Below, piece by piece: positions 33,494-40,921 of a DNA stretch of 41,603 nucleotides (position 1 is the first letter of the stretch; every line of letters starts with the position of its first letter). The DNA lies in NCBI GenBank assembly GCA_964572225.1, contig CAZNFR010000027.1, positions 1-41,603 on the forward strand, written 5' to 3'. This DNA is from CAZNFR01 sp964572225. GTDB lineage: Bacteria > Bacteroidota > Bacteroidia > Bacteroidales > GCA-2748055. Below the pieces are notes generated by a model. That model did no database searches and was not told the origin of the DNA. It saw only the letters and a program-made list of their open reading frames with translations. The translations under genes were made by a program, and so were the position numbers.

Positions 33494-35269
33494 ATGGATC
33501 TTGTAAAACTCAAAATTGATAATAAAACCGTAGAGGTTCCCAAAGGAACTTCGATTTATAAAGCGGCGAAATCCATAGGGGTCAATATCCCGGTTCTTTG
33601 TTACATGGAACTGAAGGACCTCAACATTGAAAACAAGCCCGGGGGCTGCCGGATTTGTGTGGTCGAAGTGGAGGGTCGCAGAAACCTAGCCCCTTCATGC
33701 TCCACCGACGTTCAGGAAGGAATGGTTGTAAAAACCTCCAGTCTCAGGGTAATGAATGCCAGACGAACCGTTCTGGAACTGATCCTTTCCGATCACCCGA
33801 AAGATTGCCTTATCTGTGCCAAATCGGGAAATTGTGAACTTCAGGATATGGCTATTAGACTGGGAGTAAGAAGTATACCCGGACAGGAATTTGCCGAGAT
33901 GTCAACCTACCGGTTAGATACCTCTCCATCCATCATTCGTGAAATGGATAAATGTATAATGTGCCGTCGCTGCGAAACCATGTGTAATGATTTTCAGACT
34001 GTGGGTGCCCTTAATGCCGTAAACCGCGGATTTATGTCGGTCGTGGCCCCGGCTTTCGAAATGAATCTGGAACATTCGCCCTGTACGTATTGCGGACAGT
34101 GTGTTGCGGTTTGCCCAACCGGTGCTCTTACCGAAGTGGATCACACTCCTGAAGTGATCAACGCACTAAATGATCCTGCCAAAACTGTAATTGTTCAGAC
34201 TGCTCCGGCAGTAAGGGCAGCGTTGGGAGAAGAATTTGGAATGGAACCCGGAAATCTGGTTACCGGAAAAATGGTTGCCGCCTTGCGTCAGCTTGGTTTT
34301 GATTATGTGTTTGATACCGATTTTGCGGCCGATCTGACGATAATGGAAGAGGGTACGGAAATGCTGGACCGTCTTACCAAATTTCTTGAGGGAGATAAGG
34401 AAGTAAAATTACCCATTCTGACCTCCTGTTGTCCTGCATGGGTGAATTTCTTTGAACATCATTTCCCTGAAATGCAGGATGTGCCATCAACCGCTCGTTC
34501 ACCCCAGCAAATGTTTGGGGCCATTGCCAAGACCTATTTTGCCGATAAGATTGAAGTGAAAAGGGAAGACCTTGTAGTGGTTTCAATTATGCCTTGCCTT
34601 GCCAAGAAATATGAGTGCCAGAGGGAAGAATTCAGTACGGATAATAATCCGGATGTGGATTTCTCCATCTCCACCCGCGAACTGGCCCATTTGATCAAGG
34701 ATGCCAATATTGCTTTCAATGAACTGCAGGATGAAGAGTTTGATATGCCCCTGGGTGAATCTTCTGGTGCAGCCGTTATTTTCGGAACCACTGGTGGTGT
34801 AATAGAAGCCGCTACGCGCACAGCTTATGAGCTATATACAGGTAAAACCCTGCCAAGGATCGATTTTGAGGAACTCAGGGGACTGGACGGGATCCGACAG
34901 GCAAGCATTGATGTTGACGGATTCGAATTAAAGATTGGTATTGCCCACGGACTTGGAAATGCGAGGAAACTTCTGGAGGATATCAAAGCCGGGAAGTCAG
35001 AATTTCACGCAATTGAGATTATGGCCTGCCCCGGTGGGTGTATTGGTGGTGGAGGACAACCCCTGCATCATGGAGATTCTCGTATCCTTAAGGCCAGAGC
35101 TAAGGCCATTTATCGGGAAGACAGCAATAAGAAGATCAGGAAATCCCATGAGAATCCCTACATACAAAAATTGTACGAAGAATTTCTCGGTAAGCCACTT
35201 AGCGATAAGGCTCATCACCTGCTGCATACCCATTACTTTGACAAGAGCAAACATACGTTCAAAATCTAA
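33494..35269 (+). CDS. hydA: [FeFe] hydrogenase catalytic subunit HydA
   Basis: HydA reduces protons to H2 or oxidises H2. The 591-residue protein has a plant-type [2Fe-2S] cluster (C36, C52, C55, C69), a His-Cys3 [4Fe-4S] site (H101, C105, C108, C114), two [4Fe-4S] clusters (C154-C164 and C197-C207) and a complete H-domain: TSCCPAW at 310-316, MPCLAKKYE at 366-374 and EIMACPGGCIGGGGQP at 508-523. All four H-cluster Cys (C313, C368, C512, C516) and the proton-transfer Cys312 are present, so the enzyme should be active. With HydB and HydC it forms the group A trimeric, electron-bifurcating type. The maturases HydE, HydF and HydG are not in the window. Confidence 0.96.
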   Translation: MDLVKLKIDNKTVEVPKGTSIYKAAKSIGVNIPVLCYMELKDLNIENKPGGCRICVVEVEGRRNLAPSCSTDVQEGMVVKTSSLRVMNARRTVLELILSDHPKDCLICAKSGNCELQDMAIRLGVRSIPGQEFAEMSTYRLDTSPSIIREMDKCIMCRRCETMCNDFQTVGALNAVNRGFMSVVAPAFEMNLEHSPCTYCGQCVAVCPTGALTEVDHTPEVINALNDPAKTVIVQTAPAVRAALGEEFGMEPGNLVTGKMVAALRQLGFDYVFDTDFAADLTIMEEGTEMLDRLTKFLEGDKEVKLPILTSCCPAWVNFFEHHFPEMQDVPSTARSPQQMFGAIAKTYFADKIEVKREDLVVVSIMPCLAKKYECQREEFSTDNNPDVDFSISTRELAHLIKDANIAFNELQDEEFDMPLGESSGAAVIFGTTGGVIEAATRTAYELYTGKTLPRIDFEELRGLDGIRQASIDVDGFELKIGIAHGLGNARKLLEDIKAGKSEFHAIEIMACPGGCIGGGGQPLHHGDSRILKARAKAIYREDSNKKIRKSHENPYIQKLYEEFLGKPLSDKAHHLLHTHYFDKSKHTFKI

Positions 35270-35299
35270 GTGAATGTTTCATATTTAAATTATCAGAAA

Positions 35300-35797
35300 A
35301 TGTCAAGCGTTAAAATAGAACTCAGAACTGACCAGATTGAAAAAATACAGGAGATCTGTAAATCGTTTAGAAATGAACCGGGTGAGCTTATCAATGTTTT
35401 GCATGCCTGCCAGCACGAGTTTGGATATTTGCCTGCAGAAGTGCAGGAAATCGTAGCAGAGGAAATGAATGTCTCTCAGGCAAAAGTGTATGGAGTTGTT
35501 ACCTTTTATTCCTTTTTTTCCATGATCCCGAAAGGGAAATTCCCAATATCAATTTGTACAGGAACAGCCTGCTATGTGAGAGGTGCAGAAAACGTCCTTT
35601 CAGAATTTAAAAAACAGTTGAAAATTGAAGTGGGAGAAACTTCCGAAGATGGAAAATTTTCATTAAGTTGCCTTCGTTGTGTGGGTGCCTGCGGGCTTGC
35701 TCCTGTGGTGCTCGTGGGAGAAAAAACTTACGGAAGAGTCTCTCCCGATGGAGTTAAAGATATTCTTAAAGAATTCGAAGAGCAAAATCCTTCATAG
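35300..35797 (+). CDS. hydC: Electron-bifurcating hydrogenase subunit C (NuoE-like)
   Basis: HydC is the small [2Fe-2S] subunit that completes the HydABC trimer. I chose the ATG at 35300 because the upstream GTG at 35270 adds ten residues unlike the family. The 165-residue protein has the NuoE helical part (ELINVLHACQHEFGYLPAEVQEIVAEEM) and four cluster Cys in ICTGTACYVRG and CVGACGLAP. VYGVVTFYSFF is also characteristic. A strong terminator follows, so it ends the operon. Subunit C is last here, after B and A, rather than first as in Thermotoga. Confidence 0.92.
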   Translation: MSSVKIELRTDQIEKIQEICKSFRNEPGELINVLHACQHEFGYLPAEVQEIVAEEMNVSQAKVYGVVTFYSFFSMIPKGKFPISICTGTACYVRGAENVLSEFKKQLKIEVGETSEDGKFSLSCLRCVGACGLAPVVLVGEKTYGRVSPDGVKDILKEFEEQNPS

Positions 35798-35826
35798 GGT
35801 TTATTTTGGTTAATTTAGGGTTTGTA

Positions 35827-35858
35827 AACCGGGGAAGGCATTCCCCGGTTTCTGTTTT
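35827..35858 (+). terminator. Intrinsic terminator after hydC
   Basis: AACCGGGGAA (35827-35836) and TTCCCCGGTT (35841-35850) are perfect 10-base arms around a four-base loop, followed by TCTGTTTT. It lies 30 bases after the hydC stop and ends the hydrogenase transcript. Confidence 0.9.
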
Positions 35859-35958
35859 AATAGGATTCGAGCCTGATTCCAAAGGCTTTAACAATTTTCC
35901 ATACTATTTATTTTGCATTCCTACCGGCAAGGATTAGTTTCGTAGAAAACCATCCTGA

Positions 35959-36384
35959 ATGAATTTTCTTCTCAGAATTTCGTTGAGAAAACTAATTCGA
36001 AGGCCTTTTACCTCCTCCCTGATTGTATTAAGCATGTCTATGGGTATTCTTTCCAGCCTTGGAGCTAACCAATTTTCCATATTACTCAAACTGGTAAGGA
36101 TCCCATTGGGTGTAACGCTCCTGTCCCTACCCCCTGGAATTGGAATTTCTCTTATACTCGGAAGGGAATGGTTGTCCAATTTTGCGAACAGGATAGATTT
36201 GAGCCCTTTGTACATTTTTTTTCCGGCCTTGCTGTTGTTGTTGGTTGCCCTTGCATCATGCTTTCATGCAGCGTGGAAGGCCAGTGTTTTGGGGCCTTAC
36301 GAGTATATAAGGGAAGAAAAAACCATGGTAATTTTTGGTAGGGGAATATACTGTAAATCAATGGCTAAAATAGTGGCGGAATGA
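35959..36384 (+). pseudogene. Remnant of an FtsX/MacB-type ABC permease, internal deletion
   Basis: The 141-residue reading frame joins two ends of a much larger protein. Residues 1-30 (MNFLLRISLRKLIRRPFTSS and after) match the N terminus of MacB/FtsX-like permeases. From about residue 33 onward (LGANQFSILLKLV, then WLSNFANRIDLSPLYIFFPALLLLLVALASCFHAAWKAS) it matches the C-terminal two transmembrane segments of the same family, with the RIDLS signature. The roughly 650 residues between are missing, as full permeases have about 790. The frame is open but the product cannot be a working transporter. It may instead be a very short stand-alone membrane protein, which I consider less likely. Confidence 0.75.
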
Positions 36385-36496
36385 TTGCCTAATGATAATT
36401 ATTATTTGAAAATGAAAGATTTAAAGGAATTTTTATTCTCTTGTATTGAAAAATACCGTAAATTTATCCCGTAATCATTTTTTAATTTTTTTTATT

Positions 36497-36766
36497 ATGA
36501 ACATTTATGTAGGTAATCTTAATTACAATCTTTCAGAGGATGAATTAAGAGACATTTTTTCGGAATTTGGTGAAGTAGGATCTGCCAAGATCATCACCGA
36601 CAAGTACACTGGCAAAAGTAAAGGCTTCGGTTTTGTTGAAATGGAAAATGACGACGAAGCCCGGGAGGCGATCGAAAGTCTTAATGACCGGGATATTAAC
36701 GGCCGGAATTTAAGAGTAAACGAAGCCCGGGAAAAAACAGAAAATCCCAGAAGAAATTACAGATAG
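36497..36766 (+). CDS. RRM-domain RNA-binding protein
   Basis: This 89-residue protein is essentially one RNA-recognition motif. RNP2 (IYVGNL) is at residues 3-8 and RNP1 (KGFGFVEM) at 42-49, both with the aromatic residues that stack on RNA; EDELRDIFSEFGEVGSAKIITDK lies between. A short basic tail follows. The start at 36497 is chosen because the preceding 17 in-frame residues (MKNTVNLSRN...) fall in an AT-rich leader. Such proteins are abundant in Bacteroidota and Cyanobacteria and are often cold-induced; the targets here are unknown. A terminator follows. Confidence 0.92.
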   Translation: MNIYVGNLNYNLSEDELRDIFSEFGEVGSAKIITDKYTGKSKGFGFVEMENDDEAREAIESLNDRDINGRNLRVNEAREKTENPRRNYR

Positions 36767-36822
36767 ATTCTGCCGCAGGATTCTATTAGGCTGGACAGCC
36801 CGAAATGCATTATTCTCTTGAG

Positions 36823-36849
36823 AGCCACCCGAAAAGGTGGCTTTTTTTC
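36823..36849 (+). terminator. Intrinsic terminator after the RRM gene
   Basis: AGCCACC (36823-36829) and GGTGGCT (36836-36842) pair perfectly around a six-base loop, and seven further T residues follow directly (36843-36849). It ends immediately next to the stop of the opposing SpoIIE gene, so it separates two convergent transcripts. Confidence 0.88.
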
Positions 36850-38034
36850 TTAGATATATTCGATTTTGACGGATTTCAGGAATTTTTCTTCCAGGATTTT
36901 CGCCATCCTTTTAACCACGGTTCTCCGGATCTCCAGGTCAACCGGCAGACTTGGATCCTGATGAGCGATGTTTATTCGGGTCCCTATAATAAAATGGATT
37001 TCATCACTTTCCCTGAACATCTCTACGATTTTGTCGGCCGGACCTTTACCCGGGAGGGATGAGCTTTTATATTCTTTCAGTAGCCGGGTGACTTTGGTCA
37101 GGGTCAGAATGCCTTCGGTTACCAGGTCGATGCCCTCCATTTTAGAGGAAGGGGGGAGTTCAGGATCGTCAATTTGAAGGCTGTCTTCAATTTCAACTTT
37201 CCATTCTCTGGCAATAATATCGGCTGTAGTGGCGCCAGAAATAATTTTTCGCCCTTTAAATTCTTTAACGGAGGCAGCAAGTTGAGCATCCCTGTGTTCC
37301 TCATAGGGAGGACCCGTGGAAATCAATAATTTTCTGGGTTCGCGAAAATACAAAACGGCACAACTGGTATCATCCCGGCTAAAGTAACCGTCGGTTTTAT
37401 GCGCCATGGTGACCATTTTGGAGGCCAGCCTTCTTGCTGAGAGTCCGGGTTGATTTCGGACAAGCTCGCTACAATAGTTCTGAACATTTTCAATTCCCCA
37501 ACCAAAGGGATATTTTTCAGTTCCCAAACCTGCCTGGGGAATGCCATCTGAACAAATGATGATCCTGTCTTCCTTCTGGGGTCTGAAACTACAGGTTTTT
37601 ATCTCTTTTCCGGCGTTCTTTTCACTTTGCATGATGATGCAGTTCCATCCTGGATCATAAATCCGGGCCCCTCTCATAATTATGGTCTGTGGATTGTCAT
37701 ATTCAATAATATTGATATCTCCCTCATGCGAAATATCCACAATCGTAAAGGTGGAATAACTCATTTTTCGTTCTGAGCAAACCGGCAGGGTATTCATGAT
37801 AATCTCAGCAATCTTTTCGGCTTCCTTGTGCTCGGAGGTAAAGTTAAGAGCCATGGTGGAAGTAAGGGTGGCAAGTACATTGGCTTTGACACCATGTCCC
37901 ATTCCGTCGGAAAGAACCACAATGGTCCGCCCCTCCTCACGAATCATTCTCGACAAAAAGACATCTCCACAGATCCTTTCATTGCCATAGTTCTTTTGTT
38001 CGCAATGAACTTCAATATGTACGTTGCCTTTCAT
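36850..38034 (-). CDS. SpoIIE/RsbU-type PP2C serine phosphatase
   Basis: The 394-residue protein has a SpoIIE phosphatase domain at about 1-230. The metal-binding Asp residues are in CGDVF (D24), LSDGMGHG (D43), CSDGIPQAG (D163) and SRDDTSCAV (D221/D222). The 160 residues that follow (KLLISTGPPYEEHRDAQL to LKSVKIEYI) are a second domain without a known fold to me; FKGRKIISGATTADIIARE looks conserved. Such phosphatases dephosphorylate STAS-domain antagonists in partner-switching pathways. The start overlaps the stop of the upstream HydS-like gene (TAATG). Input from that redox protein is therefore likely. Confidence 0.87.
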   Translation of the reverse strand: MKGNVHIEVHCEQKNYGNERICGDVFLSRMIREEGRTIVVLSDGMGHGVKANVLATLTSTMALNFTSEHKEAEKIAEIIMNTLPVCSERKMSYSTFTIVDISHEGDINIIEYDNPQTIIMRGARIYDPGWNCIIMQSEKNAGKEIKTCSFRPQKEDRIIICSDGIPQAGLGTEKYPFGWGIENVQNYCSELVRNQPGLSARRLASKMVTMAHKTDGYFSRDDTSCAVLYFREPRKLLISTGPPYEEHRDAQLAASVKEFKGRKIISGATTADIIAREWKVEIEDSLQIDDPELPPSSKMEGIDLVTEGILTLTKVTRLLKEYKSSSLPGKGPADKIVEMFRESDEIHFIIGTRINIAHQDPSLPVDLEIRRTVVKRMAKILEEKFLKSVKIEYI

Positions 38035-39902
38035 TATGAACCTTTTCTTCCCGGATCCCTGTAGAATTCGATAATTGAATTGAGCATTTTTTCGGTTTCT
38101 GAAGCCCCTTCACCAAGGAGAAAGCCAATTTGCTGAACCAGGGACAGGTTTTTGTCGATAACTTCCGAGACCCGTTTAATCACTTCTTCCTTTCTTACCT
38201 CGGGGGAATACATATCCCGGAAAACTGCCCCGACAATCCTGGCCTTACGAATAATGAATACCGAAACATTCAAAAGTCTCTCTTCGTAGCTGATATCCCG
38301 GTTTTGAATGTTTTCATTATTGGATAATACGTAGGTGAAAAGATTATAGATATTATAGGGAAGCAGGGTTTTCAGATCGGCACCCTTCAGGCCCGGAATG
38401 ATCTCATTTATCTCTTTGGCATCCTCACCCAGAAGATCTATAAAGCTTTGGTTTGCCTGAATGATCTTTAACTTCTCATCCAGGATCACGATTCCGGAGG
38501 GTAATTTCTGAAGCATGGCCGAAATAATTTCCGATGCTTCCCTTGCACTTTCCTTTTCAGTCTTTGCTTTGGTTTCGGATTCCCTCAAGGCTTTCTCGGT
38601 TTGGGCCAGTTTTTCATTGCTTATTTTCAGGGATTCAATATAATTCTGCCGGTTCCGGTTGGTAAAAGTGTTGCACATTTCAGGAACAGCCAGGCCTTTG
38701 GCAATTGCGATGGCAAAGTCGCGGCAGGTGTCGTATCCGCAAACACCACAACCGGCTGTCTGGTCGCAATCCTGCTTCAACTTTTTCATTATGTCTTTTA
38801 TTTCTTCCTCTGCCGGTTGGGGCAGTCTCTGATCATCCAGTTTGAAATCGCGGGAAAGATCGGAAACGATAAAGCGTTCAAGGTTCCCTTTCCATACCTT
38901 CATATCGAGGCTCTTCAATCGTTTCCGGGTGTAATTTTTCACTTCTGCCTGACGAAGATATCGTTGTCCTCCTTTGGTGGTGCCAACCCCCATGAGGTAT
39001 TCCGAATAGAATATATTAAAATGGCTATTTATGACTTCAATGCTTTGCTGAAACTCCCTAAGAGCTTCTTTCATTTCTGATTCCCCTTCAACCGTTGTTA
39101 TTTCTGCTTTAACCGGATCATGGTTCAATTCACCGGCATATAATATTCCGCTTGCCATTGGAAAAAGATGGCCCCTGGCACCAAATGGCGGATCAAATTC
39201 ACTGAATTCCAACTGTTTCTGATCAATTTCCCTGTCAATGAATAATTCCCTTAATTCGGAGAAGGTAAGGACAGCGTCCAGTTTCCCGCTACCGTTTCCC
39301 ATTTCTTCAGTAAATTTTGAGGCAATCAACGGTCCGATATATACTACACGGACTTCCTCTCCGTGCAATTCCCTGATAATTTTCGCCATGGCGACTTGCG
39401 GAGTGGAGATCCTGGCCAGGTTTGGGATTAGTTCGGGCTGGTATTTTTCAATATAGGCATTGACTACAGGATCGTTGGCGAAAATATAGTATTTCCCTTT
39501 GTTATTCTCTATAAGTTCCTTGTATTTATAGGCAACAACATCAACTCCAAAGGCTCCTTCAAAGACCATGTCAAAGCCCAGGATCCGAATCATTCTGACA
39601 AATTTTCGGTAATCGGTGATATCCGGGAATTCTGCAGCAATAGTTGGATCGACAACAGCGGCAGATTTCTGTCCCGATTCCAATATAGCCAGAACCTCGT
39701 TGCGGGAATCCTTATATTCAATGGCATCGGGGGTACAGACCTTAATACAGCTTCCGCAGGCGATGCAACGGGCGGGCATGATCTCAGGGCTGGCATTCTC
39801 GGATGTTACCCTGATGGCATTAACCGGGCAGGCTCTGACACAGGCATAGCAAACTTTACAATTCTCTTCATTGATCTTAACCAAACCCTTCAATGCTTCC
39901 AT
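38034..39902 (-). CDS. HydS-like Fe-S/PAS protein lacking H-cluster ligands
   Basis: The 622-residue protein has the layout of a PAS-fused sensory [FeFe] hydrogenase: two [4Fe-4S] motifs (C15-C25, C46-C56), an H-domain-like part (about 80-330), a [4Fe-4S] motif C385-x2-C388-x4-C393-x16-C410, a helical linker (about 418-465) and a PAS domain (about 465-565). There is no Cys between C56 and C379. The positions that hold H-cluster Cys are filled as follows: FANDPVV for TSCCPAW, IGPLIASK for MPCLAKK, and MGVGTTKGG for MACPGGCIGG. It cannot bind an H-cluster in the known way. It is coupled to the ferredoxin upstream and the phosphatase downstream, and may act as a redox sensor without H2 chemistry. 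Confidence 0.84.
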   Translation of the reverse strand: MEALKGLVKINEENCKVCYACVRACPVNAIRVTSENASPEIMPARCIACGSCIKVCTPDAIEYKDSRNEVLAILESGQKSAAVVDPTIAAEFPDITDYRKFVRMIRILGFDMVFEGAFGVDVVAYKYKELIENNKGKYYIFANDPVVNAYIEKYQPELIPNLARISTPQVAMAKIIRELHGEEVRVVYIGPLIASKFTEEMGNGSGKLDAVLTFSELRELFIDREIDQKQLEFSEFDPPFGARGHLFPMASGILYAGELNHDPVKAEITTVEGESEMKEALREFQQSIEVINSHFNIFYSEYLMGVGTTKGGQRYLRQAEVKNYTRKRLKSLDMKVWKGNLERFIVSDLSRDFKLDDQRLPQPAEEEIKDIMKKLKQDCDQTAGCGVCGYDTCRDFAIAIAKGLAVPEMCNTFTNRNRQNYIESLKISNEKLAQTEKALRESETKAKTEKESAREASEIISAMLQKLPSGIVILDEKLKIIQANQSFIDLLGEDAKEINEIIPGLKGADLKTLLPYNIYNLFTYVLSNNENIQNRDISYEERLLNVSVFIIRKARIVGAVFRDMYSPEVRKEEVIKRVSEVIDKNLSLVQQIGFLLGEGASETEKMLNSIIEFYRDPGRKGS

Positions 39903-40165
39903 TATTTTATTTTCTCAAGATGCTGTGAGATTAATTCAAGGACTTCCTCTTCCGAAACATGCTCAAATATCCGGTCGTTTATCTTCAGGATGGGTCCCTG
40001 ACTGCACATGCCGAAACAATGATTTCCTTTAAAACTTACCCTGTCTTTAAGCTTATGATCCTCCAGAAAATCCTGGATCATTCGTACAGTTTTTTTATTT
40101 CCTCTTGCAAAACAGGAACTGCCCAGGCAAATCGTAATTTCTGTGATCCTATGATCCATTAGCAT
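39902..40165 (-). CDS. Thioredoxin-like [2Fe-2S] ferredoxin
   Basis: The 87-residue protein has the four Cys of thioredoxin-fold [2Fe-2S] ferredoxins: C13 and C18 (CLGSSCFARG) and C50 and C54 (HCFGMCSQGP), followed by the usual PILKINDRIFEHVS. It could donate electrons to or accept them from the HydS-like protein that follows with a one-base overlap (TAATG). A similar small ferredoxin sits beside hydrogenase-like genes in Thermotoga (from recall). An alternative start is the second ATG at 40159, which would remove two residues. Confidence 0.87.
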   Translation of the reverse strand: MLMDHRITEITICLGSSCFARGNKKTVRMIQDFLEDHKLKDRVSFKGNHCFGMCSQGPILKINDRIFEHVSEEEVLELISQHLEKIK

Positions 40166-40368
40166 ATTTTACCCAAATTTAACAATTTAATCAGGAAAAC
40201 CCCGAACATGCGCATGGCCTGTGAATAATGTAAATCCCTTCCAAACAACTAAGCAAGGGGTCTGAAGGTTTTCTCCCTTAACACTAATTAAAACTCGATC
40301 TAAATAAACTATAAATACCTGAATATAAATATTATAATAGTATTTAAAACCAGCGTGTGTTGTATAAT

Positions 40369-40403
40369 ATTGTTATTTAAATAACAATGTTTTTCGAATA
40401 ACA
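40369..40403. promoter_or_regulatory. Tandem Rex-like operator pair before nuoE-like gene
   Basis: Bases 40369-40388 are a perfect 20-base palindrome with core TGTTATTTAAATAACA (40371-40386). Exactly 17 bases further, TGTTTTTCGAATAACA (40388-40403) differs from the consensus TGTTATTCGAATAACA by one base. Thus the 17-bp spacing of the pair at 27155-27187 is repeated here. The second copy ends 12 bases before a -7 promoter box. The region is shared with the divergent ferredoxin-HydS-SpoIIE operon. The rest of 40166-40441 (276 bases) is AT-rich with no gene. Confidence 0.68.
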
Positions 40404-40414
40404 ATGAAGTATTA

Positions 40415-40422
40415 TATATTTG
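40415..40422 (+). promoter_or_regulatory. -7 promoter box of the nuoEF-like operon
   Basis: TATATTTG matches TAnnTTTG exactly and ends 20 bases before the nuoE-like start codon. The -33 region at 40393-40396 (TTCG) is imperfect and lies inside the second palindrome (40388-40403), so a protein bound there would block polymerase. Confidence 0.55.
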
Positions 40423-40441
40423 TTAATAAGCTTAGGTAAAG

Positions 40442-40921
40442 ATGAATGATCGTTCAAAGATAGAAGAAATAATTGGTTCTTTCCCGGATATAAACAGGGA
40501 TGTGTTGATTCCCATGTTACAAAGGATTCAGGATGAGAATGGATTTATTCCTGAAGAGGCCATCCTAAAAATCAGTGAGTATCTGGATCTTCCGACAAGT
40601 AAGATTTACGGGCTGGCCACTTTTTATAACCAGTTTCGCTTTACGCCTGTGGGAAAGAACCACATTTGCGTATGCAACGGGACCGGATGTCATTTGGAAG
40701 GTTCTTCCGAACTATTGAAGGAGTTGCAGAAGTTGTTGAGAATTGGTGAAGGGCAGACAAGCAGGGACGGGCTCTTCAGTCTTGAGGTTCTTTCCTGCGT
40801 GGGTGCCTGTAGTGAGGGGCCTGTAGTGGTAATAAATGGCAGGTATTACAATAAGGTTACCCCTGAAACATTAAAAGAAATTATCGCAAACATTTCCCGG
40901 GAGGAAGAAAAGGACAAATGA
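40442..40921 (+). CDS. NuoE/HydC-like [2Fe-2S] subunit
   Basis: The 159-residue protein has the NuoE helical domain (LIPMLQRIQDENGFIPEEAILKISEYLDLP), the junction KIYGLATFYNQFRFTP, and four cluster Cys in CNGTGCHLEG and CVGACSEGP. It is the homologue of HydC encoded at 35300-35797 but clearly divergent. Its stop overlaps the start of the NuoF-like gene (ATGA), so they make a two-subunit NADH-oxidising unit. Its partner could be a third hydrogenase, a ferredoxin oxidoreductase or a formate dehydrogenase outside the window. Confidence 0.92.
   Translation: MNDRSKIEEIIGSFPDINRDVLIPMLQRIQDENGFIPEEAILKISEYLDLPTSKIYGLATFYNQFRFTPVGKNHICVCNGTGCHLEGSSELLKELQKLLRIGEGQTSRDGLFSLEVLSCVGACSEGPVVVINGRYYNKVTPETLKEIIANISREEEKDK

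Noticed and set aside
35270..35299. GTG start for hydC giving a longer protein
   Set aside because: The ten extra residues are hydrophobic and polar without family likeness, and the ATG at 35300 gives a normal HydC start. The GTG also directly abuts the hydA stop.
40159..40181. Promoter TAAATTTG on the minus strand for the ferredoxin-HydS-SpoIIE operon
   Set aside because: It matches the -7 consensus, but it ends only nine bases before the start codon and lacks a -33 box. In such AT-rich DNA a chance match is likely.
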